Of a stretch of 31,295 bases of DNA, positions 1-10,600 are shown in pieces. The notes beneath the pieces were generated by a model. That model did not search any database and was not told where the DNA came from. It saw only the letters and a list, made by a program, of their open reading frames with translations. Source of the DNA: 66-474 sp051954935 (GTDB lineage: Bacteria > Pseudomonadota > Gammaproteobacteria > Xanthomonadales > Rhodanobacteraceae). The translations under genes and the position numbers were made by a program. Where the stretch lies: assembly GCA_051954935.1 (NCBI GenBank), contig JBQCHG010000023.1, positions 1 through 31,295 of the forward strand, written 5' to 3'. Position 1 is the first letter of the stretch, and every line of letters starts with the position of its first letter.

Positions 1-74
1 GCGATGCGGAACAGCAGCGCGTAGCCGATCTGGCCGGCGGCGCCGGTGACGGCGATGCGGACGGGTTGCTTCAT
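1..74 (-). CDS. mdh: Malate dehydrogenase, N-terminal fragment (partial at window edge)
   Basis: Only the first 24-25 codons are in the window. They read MKQPVRIAVTGAAGQIGYAL followed by LFRIA. This is the NAD-binding Rossmann start of the cytosolic-type malate dehydrogenase, with the glycine motif TGAAGQIGY that is typical of the proteobacterial MDH that is not the E. coli type. The enzyme interconverts malate and oxaloacetate in the TCA cycle. The ATG at 72-74 is preceded by a GAGGT ribosome binding site. It lies 34 nt downstream of the aminotransferase on the same strand, so the two may be co-transcribed. The identification rests on the N-terminal motif alone, which is highly characteristic. 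Confidence 0.9.
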   Translation of the reverse strand, partial: MKQPVRIAVTGAAGQIGYALLFRI

Positions 75-108
75 GGTTCTACCTCGAAGTTATTGTTGAT
101 CTTGTGGG

Positions 109-1338
109 TCAAGCGCGAGCGGCGGCAACCTGCTTTGCCTCGGCCAACTCGGCGAAGAATTCCTTGAAGCGTTGCAGTCCCGCGTCGAGCTGCGCACGCG
201 GGCAGGTGTAGGAGATGCGCAGTGCGCGCGGTTCGCCGAACGCCGAACCGGGTACGCAGGCGACGCCTTTCGCTTCCAGCAGCGCGGCGCAGAAGTCCAC
301 GTCGTTCTCGATAGGGGTGCCGTTGTGCGATTTGCCGAACGCCACCGAGATATCCGGGAACGCGTAGAACGCGCCCTGAGGACGCGGGCACTTCACTCCG
401 GGGATCGAGAGCAGCGCGTCCAGCACCTCGTCGCGGCGTTTCGCGAAATCGGCGCATTTTTCCCTGGTGACGTCCTGCGGGCCGGTGAGCGCGGCGACCC
501 CTGCAGCGGTCACGATCTCCGGAATGTTGGTGATGTGGTTGGAGTTGAGCGTGACCACCGCGTTCGCAAGCAGCTCGGGCGCGGCGACGAAACCCACGCG
601 CCAACCGGGCATGCCGTAGGTCTTGGAGAGCGAATCCACGATCGCGGTGCGCTCGCGCAATTCGGGGCGGAACTGCACCACGTTGTGGTAGCCGACCCCG
701 TCGAACACCATGCGATTGTAGATGTCGTCGGCGATGATCCAGGTATCCGGATGCTTCGCCAGCACGTCGGCCAGCGCGGCGATCTCCTCGCGCGTATAGA
801 CCATGCCGGTCGGATTGGACGGGTTGTTGAACAGGAACACCTTCGGCTTGCTCGCCAGCGCGCGATCCAGTTGCGCGGGCGTGAGCTTGTAGTTCTGTTC
901 CGGCGGACACGGCAGCAGCGTGATGCGCGCGCCGAGGATTTCCGCGATGTCCAGGTACGAAGTCCAGTAAGGCGTCGGAAAGACGATCTCGTCGCCTTCG
1001 TCCAGCAGCGCCTCGCACAGGTTATAGAGCACCTGCTTGGCGCCTATGCCGACCGCAATGTTGGACCGCTTGTAGCCGCCCAGGCCGTTCGCCTTCATGT
1101 GCGCGAGGAATGCGTCCAGCAGGTCCTCGCGTCCGCGGTTGGACCCGTAGGCGCCGGTGTCGTGCTTCAGCGCCTCGCGCACGGCTTCATACACGTGCTC
1201 GCCGGGCAGGAAGTTCGGCACGCCGATCGAGAAATTCACGATGTCGCGCCCGGCGGCTTTCAACTGCTTGGCCTTGTCGGCGATGACCATGATCGCGCTG
1301 GGCTTGGCGCGGGTCATGCGGGAGGCGAGTGTCAGCAT
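109..1338 (-). CDS. PLP-dependent aminotransferase, aspartate aminotransferase family (class I/II)
   Basis: A 409-residue fold-type I aminotransferase. Visible landmarks are the NNPSNPTG motif near residue 175, the Schiff-base lysine in SLSKTYGMPGWRVG near residue 240, and the C-terminal substrate-carboxylate arginine in ALRISYT. The family moves amino groups between amino acids and 2-oxo acids, and aspartate/oxaloacetate is the likeliest pair. That fits its position just upstream of malate dehydrogenase, but specificity cannot be read from sequence. The start was set at the ATG at 1336-1338 (MLTLASRMTRAKPS), which has a GAGGAAT ribosome binding site. An upstream in-frame extension to 1410 lacks family similarity and crosses a terminator hairpin. 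Confidence 0.93.
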   Translation of the reverse strand: MLTLASRMTRAKPSAIMVIADKAKQLKAAGRDIVNFSIGVPNFLPGEHVYEAVREALKHDTGAYGSNRGREDLLDAFLAHMKANGLGGYKRSNIAVGIGAKQVLYNLCEALLDEGDEIVFPTPYWTSYLDIAEILGARITLLPCPPEQNYKLTPAQLDRALASKPKVFLFNNPSNPTGMVYTREEIAALADVLAKHPDTWIIADDIYNRMVFDGVGYHNVVQFRPELRERTAIVDSLSKTYGMPGWRVGFVAAPELLANAVVTLNSNHITNIPEIVTAAGVAALTGPQDVTREKCADFAKRRDEVLDALLSIPGVKCPRPQGAFYAFPDISVAFGKSHNGTPIENDVDFCAALLEAKGVACVPGSAFGEPRALRISYTCPRAQLDAGLQRFKEFFAELAEAKQVAAARA

Positions 1339-1388
1339 GGGATTCCTCGTTGAGCGGCTGGTGTGCACGCGAGCGGCGAAGCCGCCGG

Positions 1389-1414
1389 AAAAACCGCATG
1401 ATTCTATCATGCGG
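1389..1414 (-). terminator. Rho-independent terminator after ppiB
   Basis: Read on the minus strand this is an 8-bp perfect stem (CCGCATGA / TCATGCGG) with loop TAGAA, followed directly by five T residues. It lies between the end of the cyclophilin gene and the start of the aminotransferase gene, so it should end ppiB transcription. The loop also contains TAGAAT, one base from the -10 consensus, so a promoter for the aminotransferase could overlap it. No good -35 was found. Confidence 0.8.
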
Positions 1415-1475
1415 CGCCGAAGCCGAGCGCGCGCGAGGCTTGCACGCGCTTATGACGGTTCGCTTCCGGCTCGAA

Positions 1476-1985
<510 letters not shown>

Positions 1986-2026
1986 GGCCGCTCCTTGGTT
2001 TGGGGATGAGTCGTGGGCAATCGCGT

Positions 2027-2054
2027 AGCTTAACAAGCCTGTTCAGCATCGCAA
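2027..2054 (-). promoter_or_regulatory. Possible ppiB promoter
   Basis: On the minus strand TTGCGA (2054-2049) and TAAGCT (2032-2027) are separated by 16 nt and lie about 42 nt upstream of the ppiB start. Both hexamers are partial matches to the sigma-70 consensus. This is a weak, inferred call. Confidence 0.3.
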
Positions 2055-2075
2055 GCACCGCGGCCCGCGGCCGGT

Positions 2076-2081
2076 TATAAT
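2076..2081 (+). promoter_or_regulatory. Candidate typA promoter -10 element (TATAAT)
   Basis: A perfect TATAAT hexamer lies about 88 nt upstream of the typA ATG in an otherwise very GC-rich stretch. The -35 region at the expected spacing (around 2053-2058) is poor. The start point would give a leader of about 80 nt containing the hairpin at 2135-2156. Confidence 0.45.
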
Positions 2082-2134
2082 GTTCCGGTCGCGGCGGCCT
2101 GTTCGGCCCGCCGATCATCTTTCCTCTTGAAGGT

Positions 2135-2159
2135 ACGGCCGCTTCAGAGCGGCCGTTTT
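2135..2159 (+). terminator. Terminator-like hairpin in the typA leader
   Basis: A perfect 9-bp stem (ACGGCCGCT / AGCGGCCGT) with loop TCAG is followed by TTT. It ends 9 nt before the typA start codon and lies downstream of the candidate TATAAT, so it is inside the presumed 5' untranslated region. It has the form of an intrinsic terminator or attenuator. A purine-rich GAAGG sits just before the hairpin and there is no Shine-Dalgarno sequence between the hairpin and the ATG. Confidence 0.5.
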
Positions 2160-2168
2160 GCGTGCCCC

Positions 2169-4016
<1,848 letters not shown>

Positions 4017-4031
4017 GCCGGTTTCCGGATC

Positions 4032-4060
4032 GAGGGCCGCGCATGATACGCGCGGCCCTC
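4032..4060. terminator. Hairpin between convergent typA and RDD/pilin genes
   Basis: A perfect 11-bp GC-rich stem (GAGGGCCGCGC / GCGCGGCCCTC) with a 7-nt loop sits in the 51-nt gap between two convergent genes. It has no T-run on either side, so it is either a weak bidirectional terminator or a 3'-end stabiliser. It begins 15 nt after the typA stop. Confidence 0.5.
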
Positions 4061-4067
4061 CCCAATC

Positions 4068-5078
4068 CTAGAGGTCCGTGGTCGCGGTACCCGCGGCGCG
4101 GCAACTGATCGGCAGGTACTTGTCCGGGATGTCCTCGCTGCCGCACGACCAGTGCACGCTGCTCCGGTCGCCATGCGGATGCAAGAGCAGATGCTCGCTC
4201 GCGATCTTCCGGTTGGCGCGACGACCGTAGGTCACCACGATATCGCCGTTGCGTACCTCGACTTGCGCAACATAGTTGCCGTTGATCGAGCCGGCGGAGG
4301 CGAGTCCTGCCGCCGCATTGTCGGAAGGCAATGAGCCATTGTTGTTGAACACGTACTCGGCCACGGCGGTCTTGGCGCCATCGGCAAGCGAGATGCCCTC
4401 GGCCACCTGCGAGCGGATCACGTAATCCTGGTAGGCCGGAATCGCGATCGCGGCGAGAATCGCCACGATCGGAATCAGCACCACAAAAAACGCCCCGATC
4501 ACCACCAGGCCGACCGCCCAGCCGGGCATCCCCGATCCCGGAACCCCGCCGCTGGTATCGAGCGTGTCGTTCTCGAAGGCGTTCAGTGCGTCGCGCCGCA
4601 CAACGCAGCAATCCGCCATCAGGTCGTGCAGCGCCTGCTTGCGCGCCGTCCAGCCGGCCATCATGTAGCCGATGTTGAAGATCAGGCCCGAGATCAGCTT
4701 GCCGAAGTAGCGCCCGGTCGCCTTGCCGAACCCGATGCGCCGCCCGTACATGTCGGTGACCCGCAGGCCGATCGCCAACTTGCCGGGCGTGGCCTGGAGC
4801 CGCGAGGACTCGCACAGCGCGAAATACAGCCATGGCAGCACGATGATCAGCAGCCAAACGAAAGCCATCCACCCGAAAGCAGGTGCCGCATCGGCCTGCG
4901 CGCGGCCGGATGCGCCGGCGGCGACCAGCGGAATGACCAGCACGAATTCCAGCACGAAGAAGGCCGGAATCAGGATCAGGCAATCAATCAGATAGGCGGC
5001 AAAGCGTTGCCAGAAGCCCGCGTGCAGCGTGGGCGAGTGGAAGTGATCCGGCAGCGGCCGGGCGGTAACTGTTTCCAT
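4068..5078 (-). CDS. RDD-family membrane protein fused to a type IV pilin-like C-terminal domain
   Basis: 336 residues in two parts. Residues about 20-165 form an RDD domain (GFWQRFAAYLIDCL, then ATPGKLAIGLRV near 96-106) with several hydrophobic segments. Residues about 187-215 form another hydrophobic helix that reads into PIVAILAAIAIPAYQDYV, the hallmark N-terminal helix of type IV pilins, followed by a pilin-like globular region with two cysteines (C312, C326) that resemble the pilin disulphide loop. The pilin helix is internal: counted back from the conserved proline, the usual F1 and E5 are absent, so prepilin-peptidase processing looks unlikely. The start at 5076-5078 has an AGGGGG site; a longer in-frame start at 5168 would overlap the upstream gene. 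Function is unknown; it may be a membrane-anchored sensor or pilus-associated protein. Confidence 0.85.
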   Translation of the reverse strand: METVTARPLPDHFHSPTLHAGFWQRFAAYLIDCLILIPAFFVLEFVLVIPLVAAGASGRAQADAAPAFGWMAFVWLLIIVLPWLYFALCESSRLQATPGKLAIGLRVTDMYGRRIGFGKATGRYFGKLISGLIFNIGYMMAGWTARKQALHDLMADCCVVRRDALNAFENDTLDTSGGVPGSGMPGWAVGLVVIGAFFVVLIPIVAILAAIAIPAYQDYVIRSQVAEGISLADGAKTAVAEYVFNNNGSLPSDNAAAGLASAGSINGNYVAQVEVRNGDIVVTYGRRANRKIASEHLLLHPHGDRSSVHWSCGSEDIPDKYLPISCRAAGTATTDL

Positions 5079-5127
5079 ATTGCCCCCTGTTGGAATGTCC
5101 CCGGGGCGATCTTCCCAGCGACAGGCG

Positions 5128-5601
5128 CTAGCGGCAACTCGCCGGCAAGAGATCCACGGAAACGTCATCGCTGCCGCAGCGCCACAGGACCAGTGGACCG
5201 TCCAGATAAGGCGTCAGCACGATGTGCTTGCCGCGCACGGCGCGCTGGACATCACCCCCGAGCGTGATGACGATCCGGCCGTTTTCGATGTGCGTGTTTT
5301 CCACGTACTTGCCGTTCACCGCCGACAGGGACAGCAGGCCGGCCTGGCTGTTGTTGTAAGGCCACGCGCCGCCGTTGCGGGCGCGATAAAGCGCCACCGC
5401 CACGCGCACGCCGTCGGCAGTCGCGATGCCTTGTTCGATCTGCGCGCGTATCGTCCTGACACGGTCGACGCGATAGCGGTGCAGGAGGAAGCCCGCCAGC
5501 AGCGCCGCGGCGACGATCAGCACGAGCACCGCCGCGATCATGCGCAGCCTGCGAATAGCGGGCGTTGCAGGCGGCAGCAACGAAGTATCCGGATCGCTCA
5601 T
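5128..5601 (-). CDS. Small membrane-anchored pilin-like protein, paralogue of the neighbouring C-terminal domain
   Basis: 157 residues: a short polar N-terminus, one transmembrane helix at about 20-40, and a periplasmic-type domain. That domain resembles the downstream gene's pilin-like part: an EQGIATADGVRVAV helix, a NGKYV/NGRIVIT strand pair, and a C-terminal WRCGSDD...LLPASCR segment. The cysteine spacing (C142 to C156) is identical to C312-C326 in the neighbour. It lacks the ILAAIAIPAYQDY pilin helix signature and any RDD domain. It is 49 nt upstream of the RDD/pilin fusion on the same strand, so the pair is probably an operon that arose by tandem duplication of the pilin-like domain. 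No specific function can be assigned. Confidence 0.8.
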   Translation of the reverse strand: MSDPDTSLLPPATPAIRRLRMIAAVLVLIVAAALLAGFLLHRYRVDRVRTIRAQIEQGIATADGVRVAVALYRARNGGAWPYNNSQAGLLSLSAVNGKYVENTHIENGRIVITLGGDVQRAVRGKHIVLTPYLDGPLVLWRCGSDDVSVDLLPASCR

Positions 5602-5663
5602 GCAAGGCTCCGAAGCAGCGGTGCGCGAACTCTAGCGCGCCCGACAATGCTCCGGGAAGCCGT

Positions 5664-6749
5664 TCACGACGGCGCGATGCGATTCTGAGTGTCGCCGGGC
5701 GCCGGATCGATGCGCAGCTTCGGCAGGTACTGCGGGTATTCGCGCTGCAGGAAGTCGATCAACCCTTCGCGCACCTTGCAACGCAGATCCCAGCCGCGCC
5801 CGGAATCCCTGGTGCTCACCAGGATGCGCACCTGCATCGCGTGGGAATCCGCATCGGTCACCTGCAGAACGCACGTACGCCCGTCCCACTCCGGGGCGGC
5901 GTGCACGATACGCTCGAGTTCCTCGCGCAACGGCGGCAAGGGCAGCGCGTAATCCACCCACAGGAACACCGTGCCGATGATCTGCGAACTCTTGCGCGTC
6001 CAGTTCTGGAACGGATTCTCGACGAACCACTGCAGCGGGATGACCAGCCGCCGCTCATCCCAGATGCGCAGCACGACGTAAGTGCCGGTGATTTCCTCGA
6101 CACGGCCCCATTCGTTCTCGATGATCAGCACGTCGTCCAGCCGGATCGGCTGCGCCAGCGCGATCTGCAATCCGGCCAGCAGGTTGGTCAGCACCGGGCG
6201 CGCGGCGAAGCCGATCACGATCCCGGCCACGCCGGCTGAAGCGAGCAGGCTGGCGCCAAACTGGCGCACGCTCGGGAACGTCATCAGCACGGTGGCGAGA
6301 CCCAGCAGCCCGAGCAGGAACATCGCCGTGCGCGACAGCACGCGCGCCTGGGTCTGCACGCTGCGCGCGCGCAGGTTGTCCTCGATGTCGGAAGGATGCC
6401 GCAACGCGACCGCGCGCTCGATCCCGGAAATCGCCCGCACTCCAAGCCATGTGAGCGCGCAGATCAGCGCGATCGTCACCGCGTGGCGCAGCGCGTTCAG
6501 CCACGCCCCATGCGGCATGCTGGTCGATGCGTCCTGCAACGCGAACTGCAGGGCGAGGAGCGGCAGCACAAGCTCGAACGGCTGTTCGCAGCGCAACAGC
6601 ACCACTGCCAGCAAATCGTCTTTCGTCAGCAGCCGTCGCGCCGTGAAGCGCAACACCCGGAACACGATCACCGCCGCGATCAAGGCCAGGATCGCGATCA
6701 CCGCCAGCCGCGACCATGGCTGCGCGAACACCTGTGCAAGCGTGCGCAT
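5664..6749 (-). CDS. MscS-family small-conductance mechanosensitive ion channel
   Basis: A 361-residue inner-membrane protein with about four or five hydrophobic segments (around residues 12-32, 55-70, 85-105, 140-160) and then the MscS pore helix and beta domain. The signature GVAGIVIGFAARPVLTNLLAG near residues 175-195, followed by QPIRLDDVL and GRVEEITGTYVVLRIWDERR, is diagnostic. Such channels open under membrane tension to release solutes on hypo-osmotic shock. The ATG at 6747-6749 was chosen because AGAGGT is suitably placed; the GTG two codons upstream sits too close to it. It is divergent from the PP-loop gene. It belongs to the short YbdG/YnaI-like class, but the exact subfamily is not resolved. 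Confidence 0.92.
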   Translation of the reverse strand: MRTLAQVFAQPWSRLAVIAILALIAAVIVFRVLRFTARRLLTKDDLLAVVLLRCEQPFELVLPLLALQFALQDASTSMPHGAWLNALRHAVTIALICALTWLGVRAISGIERAVALRHPSDIEDNLRARSVQTQARVLSRTAMFLLGLLGLATVLMTFPSVRQFGASLLASAGVAGIVIGFAARPVLTNLLAGLQIALAQPIRLDDVLIIENEWGRVEEITGTYVVLRIWDERRLVIPLQWFVENPFQNWTRKSSQIIGTVFLWVDYALPLPPLREELERIVHAAPEWDGRTCVLQVTDADSHAMQVRILVSTRDSGRGWDLRCKVREGLIDFLQREYPQYLPKLRIDPAPGDTQNRIAPS

Positions 6750-6814
6750 CGTCACCTCTTTCCTTGGCGAGAGCGAATCATCCTAGAACGGCGCGCCTGA
6801 ATTCACGCTGCGCT

Positions 6815-6820
6815 TACAAT
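6815..6820 (+). promoter_or_regulatory. Candidate -10 element (TACAAT) immediately upstream of the PP-loop gene
   Basis: TACAAT, a 5/6 match to the -10 consensus, ends 6 nt before the ATG at 6827. A start point at normal distance would fall on or next to the start codon. There is no Shine-Dalgarno sequence in between, so a leaderless mRNA is plausible. No convincing -35 is visible. Confidence 0.35.
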
Positions 6821-6826
6821 GCGGCG

Positions 6827-7501
6827 ATGCAAACACCCGTCTTGATAGCCTGGAGCGGCGGCAAGGATTGCCTGATGGCGCTGCGACGCCTGCGCGCCGA
6901 TCCGGAGTGGAACGTCGTGGCGCTGCTCACCACGGTGACGCGCCAGTTCGATCGCGTGGCGATGCACGGCATCCGCCGCGATGTGCTGCACGCGCAGGCG
7001 CGCGCGCTGGAACTGCCGCTGATCGAATGCACGATCGAGTGGCCGTCCAGCAACGAGGCGTACGAGGCCGCGCACGCGCAGGCTTTGCGGAACGCAGGCC
7101 AGCGCTGGCCGGGGCTGCGACACTGCGCATTCGGCGACCTGTTCCTGGAGGATGTCCGCGCCTACCGCGAACGCCAGTTGGCGCGCGACGGCTGGGCCGG
7201 CGTGTTTCCGTTGTGGGGCTCCGACACGCGCGCCCTGTCCCGCGAATTCGCGGCTCAGGGCCACCGCGCGGTGCTGACCTGCGTGGATACCACGCAACTG
7301 GATGGCGCGTTTTCCGGTCGCGATTACGATGCCGCGCTGCTCGATGACTTGCCGGAATCCGTGGACCCCTGCGGCGAGCGCGGTGAATTCCACACGCTCA
7401 GCTACGGAGGGCCGATGTTCACGCGCGACCTGGAATTGCGCCGTGGCGAATCGGTGTTGCGCGAAGCACGCTTCCAATACACCGATTTCCTGCTGACGTA
7501 G
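6827..7501 (+). CDS. PP-loop ATPase, DUF71 / diphthine-ammonia ligase-like (adenine nucleotide alpha-hydrolase) family
   Basis: 224 residues with the N-type ATP pyrophosphatase loop SGGKDC at residues 10-15. The family-typical blocks CAFGDLFLEDVRAYRE, FPLWGSDT and DPCGERGEFHT follow. This is the COG2102 family, whose eukaryotic and archaeal member Dph6 amidates diphthine on EF2. Bacteria lack diphthamide, so the bacterial substrate is unknown; adenylation of a carboxylate followed by amidation is the expected chemistry. The start at 6827 (MQTPVLIAWSGGKD) puts the PP-loop at its usual distance from the N-terminus. It is divergent from mscS and convergent with the BNR gene across a palindrome-rich gap. 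Confidence 0.88.
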   Translation: MQTPVLIAWSGGKDCLMALRRLRADPEWNVVALLTTVTRQFDRVAMHGIRRDVLHAQARALELPLIECTIEWPSSNEAYEAAHAQALRNAGQRWPGLRHCAFGDLFLEDVRAYRERQLARDGWAGVFPLWGSDTRALSREFAAQGHRAVLTCVDTTQLDGAFSGRDYDAALLDDLPESVDPCGERGEFHTLSYGGPMFTRDLELRRGESVLREARFQYTDFLLT

Positions 7502-7523
7502 CGCGCGCGTCCCGTCGACTCGC

Positions 7524-7680
7524 GTCATTCCTGGGCCACGTACGCGGAACCCCTGAATCTGCTTTGCCTGAGAGCAGATTGCAAAGTCCATCCATGGACT
7601 TTGCCCTTCGGGCCAACCTTCGGTTGTTCAAATTCGTCCCAGACGAATTTGTCCGGATCACGGCTTCGCGGCGGAATGAC
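7524..7680. repeat. 157-bp composite palindromic element with GTCATTCC/GGAATGAC ends
   Basis: The element is bounded by an 8-bp inverted repeat (GTCATTCC at 7524-7531, GGAATGAC at 7673-7680). Inside are consecutive hairpins: 7556-7580 (8-bp stem AATCTGCT), 7581-7604 (10-bp stem GCAAAGTCCA; the minus-strand loop is TGGA), 7604-7612 and 7615-7625 (small TTC-loop hairpins), and 7629-7651 (10-bp stem CAAATTCGTC). No open reading frame fits. It fills the gap between two convergent genes and may act as a two-way terminator. It looks like a MITE or REP-cluster type dispersed repeat; copy number cannot be judged from one window. Confidence 0.65.
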
Positions 7681-7688
7681 CAAAGGCC

Positions 7689-10600
7689 TCAGGGCAAATC
7701 TTTGCCCCCGTCCGGCTCGCCGGCTTCCAGATTGTCGGCTGGCGGGACACTGACCGTCTGGATGCCCGCGGCTTTCAGACCCGCATTCAATTTCGCGAGC
7801 TCGCCCGATTGCAACGCCTGCCATTGCGATTGCGCGGCCTGCAGGCGCGCATTCGCGCTGGCCAGCACCTCGCGTTGCGCGGCGGTCGGCGCAGTGTCGG
7901 CGGATTCCGCGTCGCCCTCCAATGCTGCGAGCTGCCCACTGAGTGCGCTGAAGCTCACGGTCTTGTCGAGCCCGGCTTCATTGCCGCCTTGCAACTTGTC
8001 CTGCACCGCCTGCGCTTCGTCCAGCAGGTCCTTGCGTGAAGACTGACCGGCAAGCTGCTTGTCCAGCGCGGCGAGTTGCTGCTTCACGGCCTTCTGTTGC
8101 GCGTAGCCCACGTAAGCCGTGTCAAGCGATGCGTCGACATCCTGTGAGAACTTCAGTGCGGATTGCAGATCGGCCATGCTGGTATGCACGCGCGGATCCA
8201 TCTTCACCGTCAGGGACTGGCGCTGCTCGCGGCCGTCGGCTTTCAGCACCACCGTGTATTGCCCCGGCAGCACGAACGCGCCCTGCGGCGAGGTTGGCGT
8301 GTCCTCGCCGAACACCGCCGCGATGGAATAGTCGTAACTCGCCGCGCGCGGACGCGGGTAGCGGAGGTTCCATACGAAGCGGTGCAGACCGGGTGCCGCG
8401 GACGGCATCGGTTCCGGCTTGATCCAGTCGGCGTCGAAGTAGCGCTCCGCGCGCGCTTCTTCCGGCCTCGCATCGCTGGCGTAATGGCGAACCAGCCTGC
8501 CGCTGGAATCCAGGATGTCGATCGTCACCGGTCCGTGCGTGTTCGCGCCCAGCGAGTAATCGATGATGGCGCCATTAGGCGGGTTCTTGCCGAGCGGCGT
8601 TTCCGGCGGCAGCGGCGTGTCCTTGTTGTTGTTGGCGTGCACGCGCAATGCATCGGTCGGTTTGAACAGATGCAGCGGCTGCGAAGCAATGCCGGCGCTC
8701 CACTGCCGCAGCGGCGAGAGATCGTCCAGGATCCAGATCGCACGGCCTTGCGTCGCGGCGATCAGGTCGTTGTCGTGCACCAGCAGGTCGCGTACCCACA
8801 CGGTCGGCAGATTCATCTGCAGCGGCTGCCAGTGGTCGCCATCGTCGAACGAGACGAATGCGCCCGAGTCGGTGCCCGCGTACAGCAGGCCCGCGCGCGC
8901 CGGGTCGGCGCGCACCACGCTGACGTAATGGCCAGCCGGGAGGCCGTTGTCCACTTGTTGCCAGGTCTTGCCGAAATCGTGCGTGCGCCACACGTGCGGC
9001 GCGAAATCGTCCTGACGGTGATTGTCGGCGGCGGCGTACGCAGTGCCCGGCTGCAACGCCGAGACATCCAGCGACGAGATCTTGGTCATCGTCGCGATAC
9101 CTTTCGGCGTGACATCGTTCCAATGCGCACCGCCATCGCGCGTGTTTTCGATCACGCCGGAATCGCTGCCGGTCCAGATCTCGTTGTCGTCGCGCGGGCT
9201 GACGGCGATCGAATAGATCACGCCGTAGCCGCAGGCGCGCGCGTTCGCGATCTCGACGTTTTCGCAGTTCTTCGCATTCGCCTGCTGGCCGGTGAGGTCG
9301 GGGCTGATCACGTCCCAGTGATCGCCGCGATCGGTGGAACGGAACAGCACCTGCGCGCCGAAGTACAGCACGCTCCTGCCCTGGTGATTGCGCGTCGCGA
9401 CCAGCGGCGTGATCCAGCCGTAGCGGTACTTCGTGGTGGTCGGCTTCGCACCGTAGCTCGTGATTGGCCAAGGCGAAACGTTCGCGACCTGCCCGGTGAT
9501 CGCATCGAAGCGGCTGATGCGGCCGCCCAGGCCCGTGCCGTAGACGATCGTGGGATCCACCGGATCGGGCACGTCGTAGTCGCGCTCGTCGCCGCCGACC
9601 GGATGCCAGTCGCGGAACGACAGCGCACCGAAATCGCTGCGCGAAGCAATGCCGACCGTGCCGGAATCCTGCTGGCCGGAATACACCCAGTACGGGAATC
9701 GGTTATCGGCAGCGAGATGGTAGAACTGCCCGGTCGGCTGGTTGTACCAGGACGACCAGGTCTTGCCGCCATCCACCGTGATCACCACGCCCTGGTCGGA
9801 GGCGGTGATCATGTGATCCGGGTGCTGCGGATTGAGCCACACGTAGTGGTAATCGTCGCCGCCGGGCGCGCCCTTGATGATGTCCCAGGTCTTGCCGCCG
9901 TCGCGCGATTCGCGGATGGACTGGCCCGCCGAATAGACGATGTCGGGATTGCGCGGATCCACGGTGATGCGGCTGAAGTAATCGTTCTCCAGCCAGCTTT
10001 CGCTGCTTACCCGTTGCCAGTGCGCACCGCCGTCGTCGGAACGATACAAGCCGCCCTGGTCTTCGGATGCCGCATGCGGCACGTTGCCGCTGCCGGTCGT
10101 TGCCGCATCCACCACCGCGTACACGCGATCGCCGCTCGCTGCAGCGATGCCGACGCGCGCCAGTTGCGCTGTCGGCCAGCCGTTGCCGCTGATGCGCGTC
10201 CATGTCTGGCCGTCGTCGGTGGACTTGTACAGACCGCTGCCCGGCCCCGCGTTCGGCTGGAAATACGAGAGCCACGGGTAATTGCGAACCTGCCACGCCG
10301 CCGCGTACACCACGTCGGCATGTTGCGGATCGCGCGCAAGGTCCACCACGCCGGTGTCGTCGTTGATGTAGAGCGTCTGCTTCCAGGTCTTGCCACCGTC
10401 GGTGGAACGGAACACGCCGCGCTGGTGGTTCGGTCCGAAGTAATGCCCGAGCGCACCGACCAGCACGCTGTCCGGATTGTCCGGATCGACGAGGATCTTG
10501 CCGATGTATTTGGTGTCCTGGAGGCCGACCGAGTGCCAGCTCCTGCCGCCGTCGGTGGACTTGTAGACACCGTTGCCGGACTGGATGTCCCAGCGCGCGG

